Shown: piece after piece, positions 49,450 to 58,620 of the stretch
How positions within the stretch are numbered: position 1 is the first letter of the stretch
Layout of the letters: every line of letters starts with the position of its first letter
Assembly: GCA_016800925.1 (NCBI GenBank)
Contig: JABCPU010000023.1
Coordinates: 304,441 to 368,440, forward strand
Direction of reading: 5' to 3'
Origin: Suillus spraguei
Taxonomy: Eukaryota; Basidiomycota; Agaricomycetes; Boletales; Suillaceae
Length of the DNA stretch: 64,000 nt
Made by a program: the position numbers and the translations under genes
Notes under the pieces: generated by a model
The model's database searches: none
What the model was told of the DNA's origin: nothing
The model's input: only the letters and a program-made list of their open reading frames with translations

Positions 49450-50270
49450 TTGCAACAACAATTTGCACAGGGGTTAAGACTAGTTAAGATGAACCTCTAA
49501 GGAAACCATTCATGAGTGAATGTCAAGGTGTGTTCCAATAGAAAAAAAGGTTGTCATTGGCAGGTTTCGAACCTACACAGTCCAAGAGAAACAGATTTTG
49601 ATTCTGTTGTGGTAACGATCAGGCTAAGACCAGTTGCAGTGGATTTTCAAAGAAACCATTCACAAGTAAATATCAAGGTGTGTTCCGATAGAAAAAACCT
49701 TGTCAGCAGGTTTCAAACCTGTAAAGTCCATCTTGAGAGAAACAGATTTTGAGTCTGTTGTGGCAACTACCTGGCTAAGACCAGTTGTGGTGAACTTCTA
49801 AAGAAATTATCCATGAGTGATTATCAAGGTGTGTTCCAATAGAAAAAAGCTCATCATCAACAGATTTTAAACCTGCACAGTACAAGAGAAACAGATTTTG
49901 ATTCTGTTGTGGTAACTACCTGGCCAAGACCAGTTATGGTGAACTCTCAAAGAAACCATTCATGAGTGAATATCAAGGTGTGTTCTCATAGAAAAAAACC
50001 TCATTGTGGGCAGGTTTTGAACCTGTACAGTCCAAGCAGGTTTCAAACCTGCACAGTCCAAGAGAAACAGATTTTAATTCTGTTGTGGCAACCACCTGGC
50101 AACCCCTTGCATTCAACTTCTAAAGAAACTATCCATGAGTGAATGCCAAAGTGTCTTGGTAGAAAAAACTGTAGTTCAGCAGGTTTTGAACCTGTGAGAA
50201 ACAGATTTTGATTCTGTTGTGGTAACCACACTAGGCTAAAGTCTTTAACTCTTCCGCTTGACAACTCATG
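49450..50270 (-). repeat. tandem array of ~150-bp tRNA-Leu(CAA)-like units
   Basis: Five units plus a partial one at the left repeat with a spacing of 149-151 bp (176 and 134 bp around the fourth). Read on the minus strand, each has an A-box-like TAGCCAGGTAGTT, an anticodon arm ACAGA-[7-nt loop]-TCTGT whose loop carries T33, CAA and A37 (TAA in the fourth unit), a T-arm such as GCAGGTTTGAAACCTGC, and then a run of six or seven T resembling a Pol III terminator. tRNA-like parts lie near 49549-49633, 49698-49784, 49849-49933, 49999-50106 and 50169-50244. Between them is a spacer beginning CTATYGGAACACACCTTGA. Acceptor and D stems pair poorly, so these look like tRNA-derived repeats or SINE heads rather than working tRNA genes. 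Confidence 0.65.
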
Positions 50271-51373
50271 AGACTTCACAAGTTAAAAACTTATGGGGCC
50301 CCTGATTGGCACAGCCTGAAAAAGATGACATGGAAATAAAGTTCAAGTCTGAATGTCTAATGAAATTGCTCTTATGAGGGATGAAGACTGAGATAATTAT
50401 ATTTCACTATATTAGCAGCAGGTTCAATATGATTGAGATTACCATTAAGTATACATGGAGTTTCTAGAAATACAGAAGGAAATCAGCAGAACCTGAAAAA
50501 ATGAGGACAATGAGACACTGTCACCACCTTGAAGACAAGACATGGAGGATTGGAGTCTCATTTTCCCACAAAATGGTGGCCACACAGCAATCCATTTCAT
50601 CCCAAACACAACATCAGAGATCACACATGAGACCCTTCAGTGACTTCACCCTATACTGTAGACCAGCCTGCCTTTGACAATGCTCCCTAAGGTTGGGCCA
50701 ATCCACTGTGGGCCCACATTAAAATATCACCCCAGGTCCATGGGTTCACCCTAGGTCCATGGGTGGGCCCATGGATGTGTTGTACCCACCTGTTAGGGCT
50801 GAGCCCAAACTAGATTAGCTTCTATATTCAGGAGTGGGCCCATGGGTGTAAGGATTAATAGTTGACTGGATTGAAGGGTGGGCCCACAGTGCAATGGAGA
50901 AGTAATGTCTCACCAATATCAGGTGGGCCCATGGTTGGATCAGCAAGTAGATGCCAGAAAATGGATGCCAGAGAAAGGATTGGGGACAGGACATTGTCTC
51001 CCCAGCAGGTATCTACAAGGATGTGGGCTGGACAGGTGGACATCAGAAATGAGCACTGGCAACTTTGTATCAGCATCAGAAGCTGTATCCCAAGAAACCA
51101 GGGTCGGCAAATAATATCAGGAATGCTTACCAGTTGTCGTACATTGGTATTGGCCAGTGTATCCTGGGATGATGCCAAATATGCTTGCCTGAGATGATTC
51201 CTCTGTGGTATTCTATGTGGAGAATGTACCACTGATGCTCACGTTAATATAGCATATCCTTTGGCAAATATAGTGCCAGTCAGCCTGGTGCAGATTTGCT
51301 ACATACCTTAAATCAATTTTGCTGCCGATGGGCCACACATCATGTTCCCTGGAAACCTGAAGTTCATGCATGC
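50271..51373. other. repeat-flank region with GGGCCC palindromes
   Basis: No supported coding gene. TGGGCCCA occurs five times between 50709 and 50931, with GTCCATGGG copies between. CCACTGTGGGCCCAC at about 50703 is mirrored by GTGGGCCCACAGTG at about 50878, suggesting terminal inverted repeats of a small element. Open frames of 111 and 125 codons on opposite strands at 50855-51232 overlap and lack family features. Confidence 0.4.
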
Positions 51374-51848
51374 TGTTACGAACTGGGGTGGCATCACCAG
51401 CGACAGTGAAAAGACACAGGCGGTCTGCTGGGAGTTCTTACAATGTTCAGAAGAGAACAAGGTGAAAGTACAAGGAACGCGTTCCGAGTACGATCAAGGG
51501 TTCAGCCTCAAAGACAAGTCTAAGAGGTATCCGCGAGAATAGAGACTAAGGCTAAGGAGTGCTTAGACTTAGAGACGATTCAAGACAACTTAGGTTGGGG
51601 ACCTAAGCGAAGGAGATTCCAGGTAAAACCCAGTAAGATTAAAGTAGCGAATCTACTACAAGTACACTGTGCTTAAATAGGCCAATATGTGCGCACAGAC
51701 CAAGAGAAGTGTGAGAACGTAAGTGCGTATCCAAAGGAGGAAGGCAACTATAGTACAGATGCGTTGAGCATATGAGTCAGAGTCATGTTATGTAATATAC
51801 ACGGTAAATGAGGTAAGAAAATGAATAGGGGCACGTACGATTGTAACA
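51374..51848 (-). repeat. 3' LTR of the Gypsy element (complete, 475 bp)
   Basis: On the plus strand it begins TGTTACGAACTGGGG and ends GATTGTAACA, giving the TG...CA ends and short inverted termini (TGTTAC/GTAACA) of LTRs. It is the same family as the copies at 58265-58620 and 61683-62158. Confidence 0.88.
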
Positions 51849-51881
51849 TTACCCCCGTATTATACTGAAAGTCGCCGGCTT

Positions 51882-53350
51882 TCAATCACTTTGGTTCGCA
51901 TAGTAGACGGGATCGTCGCTCCATTCGTAATCTTCATCAGCAAAGGATCCACTCATCATGTACTTAGCTTCCTCCAAACCAGCGCGTCGTTTAGAATCCC
52001 TTCTTTTCTCTGCACGAATACGTTCATCGTCAAGCTGCTTTTCCCAAGCACGAAGTGCGTCATAGAATCCTTCATCTTTCCAAGTTAACTCGAAGGGAGG
52101 AGGTCCAACTCGGTTAGGGCAGTAGAGGGACAGATGAGTCGGTGACCAATATCTGCAAACCTTGCACTGATATTCCGCGCAATTCTTTTGACGATGTCCT
52201 AGCAAGCCACAGATTCGGCATTTCATGTTCTCGTCAGGGTGAGAATGGGTTGTGCGTAGGGGGGACGGAGAAATGATGGGCGTAGGACTGGTGGATCTGG
52301 CGCGTTTCTTTCCCTTCTTCTTCGTCATACGTTTTAAGGCAAGGGTGTTCTGCCGCTTAAGTTGTGCCTGTTGAGCGGAGGACAACGTATATGCTGACGT
52401 AGGAAGATCCGGGGTAACTGCTCGCTCAGCGGCGGCAAGAAGTTCAGTGGAGGAAGAAGGGGAAGTAATGCCGAAGTCTTTTACTAAGACTGGTGAAACG
52501 GGATCCATAGGACCGAATGACGATGGGATAGACATGGGGGGATGGATATGGAGGTCGCGAAGTCGGGGGCCGAGTGTTACCAGCTCAGTGGCAGGGATGC
52601 CTAATAGTTTAGCGGTCTTACACTGCTCTTCTGTGCAAGGTTCATATAGCCAATCAGGGCAATCTAGAGAGGTTACGACGAGAGATGATGAAGCTGACTG
52701 ATCGATGGGGGATGGTGTTCGGGGGGATGCTAGGTCCGACTGTGTTTGTTGTAGATCAGTGATAGCTTCTTCTACTAGACTTCTAGCTGCTCTTGTTTCA
52801 GCGACTGATTGCTGGATCGTTTCGACAACCTTATTGGTGAGTTGTCCGATCTCCTGGACAGCAGTATATAGGCCAGTAAAGGCGTCAAGACTAGAATAAG
52901 CACGCAAAGATGAGGGTGCTGGAACAGGAAGTGGCGTATCTTCCTGCGGAGAGGGAGGTCGAGCAACACCTGCTCGACGTTCGGCAATGATATGAATAGC
53001 CTCTTCAACATCATTTTTAAAGGAATCGGGAAACAACAACATAGCGTAAGCACGAATACGTTTTTGAAGATGTAAGAAGCGATGTCGGTACGTGTCTTCT
53101 GTGATGTCTTTGGCGGTGACTTTGATGAGTGCTGCGGTGCGGATGATATTAACGAGGAGTAACGCGGGGAAAGCGCCTCGTTCAGTAAGGATTCTTTCGA
53201 TTTCAAGGGCGTGTCCCTCGCAGAGAATGGCAGCTTCGATGTAAGAGGTGTTATCAATTTCTGTGGTGAGGGTTCCGTATTGTTCGTTTCAGAGTTGGAG
53301 TCATTGGTGGCAGCGACGACGGGTGTAATGTAAGCAGTGGGGAAAGACAT
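51882..53350 (-). CDS. extra zinc-knuckle ORF downstream of integrase (ORF3)
   Basis: Lies between the pol ORF and the 3' LTR. The ATG at 53348-53350 starts MSFPTAYITPVVAATNDSNS; near 53270 one base appears lost, after which the frame reads YGTLTTEIDNTSYIEAAILC, HLQKRIRAYAMLLFPDSFKN and DVEEAIHIIAERRAG. A helical part (residues near 130-190), a basic KRMTKKKGKKRARS stretch and one CCHC knuckle (CRICGLLGHRQKNC) with further Cys (CKVCRYWSPTHLSLYC) follow. It ends in an acidic tail at 51882. It has no retroviral protease, RT or envelope signature. It might be an accessory nucleic-acid-binding protein or a captured host gene. From 53042 leftward the frame is intact for 386 codons. Confidence 0.7.
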
Positions 53351-53401
53351 TTCGATGGTAGTTGATCAAGTGCTAGTGCGAGTTGATTGACTGAAGGGTA
53401 A

Positions 53402-55519
53402 TCAGAGGGCATGTTGCTTCTTATAAGCGTTCAGGATTCGAGTGGAGTTCTTCAAGTTCTTTTCTGGGAGCCATTCGTTATCTCCCGATGAATATCCTTT
53501 CCAGGAGACGAGATAGCGTCGGCGAGTGCCGGTTCCTTTGTGGGAAAGAATTGCTTCTATTTCATATTCTTCTTCTTCTTCAATGATATCAGGTGGGGGT
53601 TCAGGGAAGTTCGGTCCGTGCACGTCTGTTTTGCTATAGGATGATAAGACAGAAGCATGAAATGTGGGGTGGATCTTCCACTGCGGAGGGAGTTCGAGTG
53701 TGAACGTGATGGGTGATAAGACATCGATGATCGGGAAGGGTCCGTATCGTTTCAGTGCCAGTTTCCTCGATGGGAGTTTAAGTCTAAGATTAGCAGCGGA
53801 TAGCCAAACCTTATCTCCGATCTTCCATGGGGTGTACTTATCTCCTCGGGATCGTTCGGCCATTGTCTGCATGGCAATGTTGTGGCAGGCAATTGCTTCT
53901 TCTCTTATCTTTTGCAGAGATCGTACTCGATCTTCTGCTGCGGGGACCGATGAATCGGGAATAAGGTGGGGAATGGCACGTGGTTCGTATCCCATCATCA
54001 AATAGAAGGGTGATGCGTTACGTGCATCGTGTTTTCGGTGATTATGAACGAATTCAGCGATTGGTAGATGTTCTACCCAATCTTCAGGGTTGTTACGGCA
54101 ATAAATGCGAAGGTATGTTTCAAGTTCTTGATTGAGCCTTTCCGTTTGACCATCAGTCTGCGGGTGGTAAGCCGTGGATGGAGCGATGACGTAGTCAAGA
54201 AGTCGGGCAAGTTCCTTTGAGAAGCGAGATAGGAATTGCGGTCCTCGATCCGAGATGACTTTGTCATGAAGTCCAAATCGTCGGTAAACATGTTTTAAAA
54301 ATAGCTTGGCCACACCTTCTGACGTGATAGTTTTCAAACAAGGGATAATAATTACCCCCTTCGTAAGGCCATGGTCTACCACGACCATGATACTGTCAAA
54401 GCCTCCAGAAACAGGGAGGTCAGTGATAAGATCAACGGAGACCTGAGAGAACGGGCGAACAGCCGATGAAGGAATAGGCGTGAGCGGAGGTCGAACGGGA
54501 TGAGTATCCGCTTTCATTTGCTGACAAAGGGCGCAACCCTCAACGTATTTCCGAATATAAGAGCCCATTGCAGGCCACCAAGCTTCCCGTTTAACGAGTT
54601 CTTCAGTCTTGAATCTGCCGGGATGGCCCGCGGTAGGATGATCATGATACCTTTTCAGGATATCGGAGCGATGCGCTGGTGGAATATAAGCGCGATTCTT
54701 AAAATAGAGGACGTTCTCCTCAATCTTCCAATCAGAGAGTGCCGATTTCATAGGAGGCAGGCACACGCCATCAAGGGCATCAGATGCCGTTTTAAAGACA
54801 GGGTCATCGAGGGGGTCAGAGGATGCTAGCACATCCTTCAGATCGGTGTCAATAAGGCGAATGAATAGAGCGTCGGGGAGGAGGGTCTGATCCTCGTTAT
54901 CGTCTTTGCCAGAGTCATAATCAGGCCGGCGGGATAGTGCATCAGGTACTGCTAATTTAGTTCCTGCAACGTGATGCAGTTCGATGTCGTAAATAGACAA
55001 AATCAGTTGCCAACGTGCTTGGTGACGAGTAAGCTTCTGTGCACTTCTAAAGTACAGAAGGTTCTTGTGGTCGGTGAATACCAGGACAGGGTGTGAGTTT
55101 CCTTCGAGATAGTGACGCCATTCGTTCAATGCCCGGATCACGGCAAGGAGTTCCCGATCAAAGATTTGGTAATTGCGTTCCGCAGGATTCAAAGACTGTG
55201 AAAGATATGCACACGGGTGATAAACACCATTTTCATCAGTCTGCAAGAGAACTCCACCAGTTGCTACGAGTGAAGCATCGGTAGCAATGGCAAATTGCCG
55301 GGAAGGATCAGGATTACGGAGTACCGGTTGGGATGTGAAGCGTCGTTTCAGTTCTTCGAAGGTGTCCATACATTCGGTTGACCATTCAAAGGCCTTATCT
55401 TTCTTTGTCAAATCGATAAGGGGTCGAGCGATGTCAGAATAGTGGGAAATGAATGTGCGGTAAAAGTTGCAAAAGCGAGGAATGACCGAACGTCTTTTAC
55501 AGATTTTGGGGTTGGCCAT
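53402..55519 (-). CDS. Gypsy pol: RNase H, integrase and chromodomain
   Basis: An uninterrupted 700-codon frame. It begins with the end of the RT thumb (FYRTFISHYSDIARPLIDLT), RNase H (FAIATDASLVATGGVLLQTD; YQIFDRELLAVIRAL; VLVFTDHKNLLYF), then an integrase with the HHCC finger (HPTAGHPGRFKTEELV ... CALCQQMK) and a D,D(35)E core (SVDLITDLP; KVISDRGPQFLSRF; AYHPQTDGQTERLNQELE). The C-terminus is a chromodomain: YEIEAILSHKGTGTRRRYLV and WKGYSSGDNEWLPEKNLKNS, placing it in the chromovirus lineage. The first few codons after the nominal start are out of the real frame; the true protein is fused to upstream RT through frameshifts. Confidence 0.9.
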   Translation of the reverse strand: MANPKICKRRSVIPRFCNFYRTFISHYSDIARPLIDLTKKDKAFEWSTECMDTFEELKRRFTSQPVLRNPDPSRQFAIATDASLVATGGVLLQTDENGVYHPCAYLSQSLNPAERNYQIFDRELLAVIRALNEWRHYLEGNSHPVLVFTDHKNLLYFRSAQKLTRHQARWQLILSIYDIELHHVAGTKLAVPDALSRRPDYDSGKDDNEDQTLLPDALFIRLIDTDLKDVLASSDPLDDPVFKTASDALDGVCLPPMKSALSDWKIEENVLYFKNRAYIPPAHRSDILKRYHDHPTAGHPGRFKTEELVKREAWWPAMGSYIRKYVEGCALCQQMKADTHPVRPPLTPIPSSAVRPFSQVSVDLITDLPVSGGFDSIMVVVDHGLTKGVIIIPCLKTITSEGVAKLFLKHVYRRFGLHDKVISDRGPQFLSRFSKELARLLDYVIAPSTAYHPQTDGQTERLNQELETYLRIYCRNNPEDWVEHLPIAEFVHNHRKHDARNASPFYLMMGYEPRAIPHLIPDSSVPAAEDRVRSLQKIREEAIACHNIAMQTMAERSRGDKYTPWKIGDKVWLSAANLRLKLPSRKLALKRYGPFPIIDVLSPITFTLELPPQWKIHPTFHASVLSSYSKTDVHGPNFPEPPPDIIEEEEEYEIEAILSHKGTGTRRRYLVSWKGYSSGDNEWLPEKNLKNSTRILNAYKKQHAL

Positions 55520-56467
55520 TCGGAGATTCCTTTAGTCTTGGCGGTATCCCATAGCAACTTGTCCGGGGCGAATTATCATTCCGAGGTATTCTACTTCTTT
55601 TGCATCGAAGGTGCATTTCTCTGGTTTCAAGAATAGATGTTTCTTTTCGTATTTTCATCAAAACTCGTCTTGTCCGTTCACGGTGTTCTGCCATAGTCAT
55701 AGAGAAATCAGGATATCGTCCATGTAGATAACCATCCATCCTTCATTGATTTCTTGTTGAAAGGTGCGATTCATGTATGCTTGGAAAGTTGCTGGGGAAT
55801 TGCAAAGGCCAAAGAACATGATGTTTGGTTCGAATAGGCCGAATTCCGTGGTAAAAGCAGCTTTCCACCTATCATCAGGATGGATGCGAATGTTGTTATA
55901 ACCGGACCGAATATCCATTTTCGTAAAGAACTGTGCGTTATGAAGACGTGCGACAAGGGAAATAGGGAGTGGGAGCGGATATGCGTTCTTGACTGTCCAA
56001 TCATTGATGTAGCGATAATCTTGACAGGGACGCAGTTCTCCACTCTTCTTTCCCACAAAGAAGAAGCCACTAGCTTGAGGTGACTTCGATTCTGAGATAA
56101 AGCCTTTCGCAACGTTTTCATCGATAAACGTTTTGACAGCAGCGCGTTCTTTTTCCGATAGCGGGTGACCTTAGACGTGCGAGGATAAAACCGGGTTTGG
56201 TGTCGATCCGATGATCATACCAGGGCGTTCGGGGGGTAGTTTGTTCAATCCGTCTTTAGCAAAGACGTCTGCGAAGTCGTGCAAATAATCCGGGACCAAT
56301 TCTTCGAAGGATTTCTTTTTCTTTTCCTTCTCATCCGTGGCGAATTCCTGAGCTTTGTTACTATATTTCGGAGGAGAGGGAATTGAGTAGGGAGAGGATT
56401 GTTCGAGTTGAGAAGTTCCATCACGTGTCAAGGGTGTATCCATGGATACTTCTTCTATGATCCTCAT
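55520..56467 (-). pseudogene. Gypsy pol: reverse transcriptase, frame-disrupted
   Basis: Begins with SFEELVPDYLHDFADVFAKD and LNKLPPERPG, the standard RT lead. The next frame gives [60 protein letters not shown] and [19 protein letters not shown], and the catalytic box is IYMDDILI (YMDD) near 55710. Right after it the frame shifts; EHRERTRRVL, FLKPEKCTFDAKEVEYLGMI and KGISEWPTPKSVKDVRSFLA occur in different frames before joining the integrase ORF. I count at least four breaks between 55470 and 56200, so no functional RT can be made from this copy. Confidence 0.85.
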
Positions 56468-56909
56468 GCTAATCCATCGTCGTATTCCACAAGAAATTCT
56501 CCATCTCCTAGTTCATAAGAGGAAATTTCGCGTACTTCTGGTGCATGCCAGACGTCATTCATGTGTCGAATTGGTCATCATCCTCGTTGGGATCAACGAG
56601 GGCACGGGTTCTTCTTTATCGGGGATTTCTTCATTGAAGCTGAAAGAGTTTTCGGGGGAACGAAGAACTTGGATAGTTTCGGTACGTTGGTGTTCGCCTG
56701 GGAGTTCTTCTTCCGTTTTCTCTTTCCTTGTTCTGTTCTTCTATTGGCCGTTGCTCAATAGGTTCTTGTCCGACCCGATGCTCGGGTTCAGATTCATTCT
56801 TGCGCTTCTCTGCGCGAGGGATCGGTGACACTGCTCGCGGCAGTTGTACACGTGGAGTGGGTTCTGTAGTACGTGGCATTCGTACTTCTGGTTCTGGGTC
56901 TTCAGGAAC

Positions 56910-57487
56910 TCAATAGGAGATGGATAATGGTTTCGGAAGACGGGAATGTTGCCATCTGATTGATGAAAAGTTGGGCAACCCGTTCTTCTTTCGATCTTCA
57001 TCCAGATCGATTTCGATTTCGTCTGATTTCTCTGTCCGTGAAAGGACAAGTGTTTCAGCAGCCCAATCTATAATTGGGTTCATTGCTCGTAACCATGGAA
57101 TTCCAAGGAGGATTTGATCTCTCCTTCCTAGTTTGGTGATATTGAATTTTCCATACATGGTTCGATCGTCAATTTTGACCACTAGGAGGCAGTAATGCGT
57201 GATTGGTCCTCCTTTTATGAGAGTTCCATCTGCCGTTGTAACTCGAAATGGTTCTTGAGTTTTCGTCGTGTGATTTGATGGAGTTTCACAAACTCTTCTG
57301 AGATGAATGTTCCTGCTGCTCCTGAATCGATAACAGCGGTGGTGTCGACGGATTTCAAGCGAGTACGCGAGTGGAGGGTGATAGGGACACGAAGTTCTTT
57401 TCTTTCACCTACAGCGCGTACAAGTCTTAGTATTACATTGGGAGAAACATACGTCGAGTCTTTGTTTCTCCAATCAAAAATCCTCAC
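56910..57487 (-). pseudogene. Gypsy aspartic protease region
   Basis: Contains the retropepsin active-site motif TTAVIDSGAAGTFISEEFV (D-S-G) and, after a frame change, KFNITKLGRRDQILLGIPWL and RAMNPIIDWAAETL, the usual LG-x-PWL second motif. The two halves are in different frames around 57185-57215. Between here and the RT (56470-56910) is an acidic/basic linker in broken frames. Confidence 0.8.
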
Positions 57488-58264
57488 AATCCCTCACGTT
57501 TCTTCATCTTCTTCTTCCCCTTTGACTTCGGTTTGTCGGAGTGGGGTCTTCTTCTTTCTTCAGGACAATTATGGATGCGGTGTCCTGTCTTTCTGCATCC
57601 GAAGCATTGCCTTTCTTCATGCATTCGGATCTCTCCATATCGGAGATTCGATCTACGACCATTGCGTTGGAATCACGGTTCGGAATATACCGTGCATTCC
57701 CATAGTTCTTCTTCTTCTGTTGTGGAATGACGTGTCCTCATGGCGTTAAGCCGATGATGGGCGTTGTCAATAGCAACGCATTGCAGCACAACATCTCTGA
57801 ATATTTCGGAGACATCTCCTGTATTGAAAAGCTTTGTAAGGATACCCCAATTAAGGCCGTCTTGGAAGAACTGGATCTTCGTCGCGTTGTCGGTGATCTG
57901 AGCCTTGGCTGCAAGTGCCTCAAAGTCAGCGACATAGGTGTGGAGATCTCCAGTTCCTTGTTTGAGATCTCTGAGCTGTAAGCGCGGTCCTGGTATCCAC
58001 TGGTTCGAATGCTTCTTTGAAGCTCTTCATAAAATCCCATCGTCCCATAACCAACTTTTTGTCCCGAAGTGTCGGTAGATTGGGCGTGTTCAAGGAATTG
58101 TTCCTTCCAAGACTTGGCATTCTTTCGGTCATAAAGGATGTTATGTAGATGATCTTCTGCTTGTCGGTGGTGTAAAGCTTTTCATTGATGTCAAAGTGCA
58201 ATTGCACGACTGGATAAACTCGCGAGAGTTATCACGATCTCCATCAAAACCAATTGGTTGACCG
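57488..58264 (-). pseudogene. Gypsy gag with CCHC zinc knuckle, 5' end missing
   Basis: Opens in GFDGDRDNSREFIQS directly next to LTR sequence, so the gag start is absent. Capsid-like stretches follow in changing frames: HFDINEKLYTTDKQKIIYI, then ALAAKAQITDNATKIQFFQD and GLNWGILTKLFNTGDVSEIF. The zinc knuckle CFGCRKTGHRIHNC (C-x2-C-x4-H-x4-C) lies near 57560-57605. At least two frame breaks. Packaging function expected for the family, but this copy is defective. Confidence 0.8.
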
Positions 58265-58620
58265 ATCTTCAAAGGTTCGGCCTCAAAGACAAGTCTAAGA
58301 GGTTCTATGAGAATAGAGACTAAGACTAAGGAGTGCTTAGACTTAGAGACGATTCAAGGACGACTTAGGTTGGAGACCTAAGCGAAGGATGTTCCAGGTA
58401 AAACCCAGTAAGATTAAAGTAGTAAATCTACTACAAGTACACTGTGCTTAAATAGGCCAATATGTGCGCACAGACCAAGAGAGACGTGAGAACATAAGTG
58501 CGTATCCAAAGGAGGAAGGCAACTATAGTACAAATGCGTTGAGCATATGAGTCAGAGTCATGTTACGTAATACAAGGTAAATGAGGTAGAAAATGAATAG
58601 GGGCACGTACAATTGTAACA
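58265..58620 (-). repeat. 5' LTR of the Gypsy element, truncated
   Basis: About 355 bp that align with the left LTR from the GGTTCAGCCTCAAAG point to the GTAACA end. The inner ~120 bp of the LTR, the primer-binding site and the leader are missing; gag sequence abuts at about 58264. Confidence 0.85.

Larger units (their letters stand above)
51374..58620 (-). mobile_element. chromodomain Ty3/Gypsy LTR retrotransposon, degenerate
   Basis: Element on the minus strand, 7.25 kb between two LTR copies. Order from 5' (right) to 3' (left): truncated LTR, gag with zinc knuckle, aspartic protease, reverse transcriptase, RNase H, integrase, chromodomain, an extra zinc-knuckle ORF, full LTR. The LTRs differ by roughly 20 changes over the shared 350 bp, so the insertion is old. 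The five bases flanking each end (CATGC on the left, ATGTC on the right) do not match as a target duplication. Several frame breaks in gag, RT and the downstream ORF make it unlikely to be autonomous. Confidence 0.9.

Noticed and set aside
50855..51232. Overlapping 111- and 125-codon frames on opposite strands
   Set aside because: They lie in the palindrome-rich repeat flank and show no domain or codon signal.
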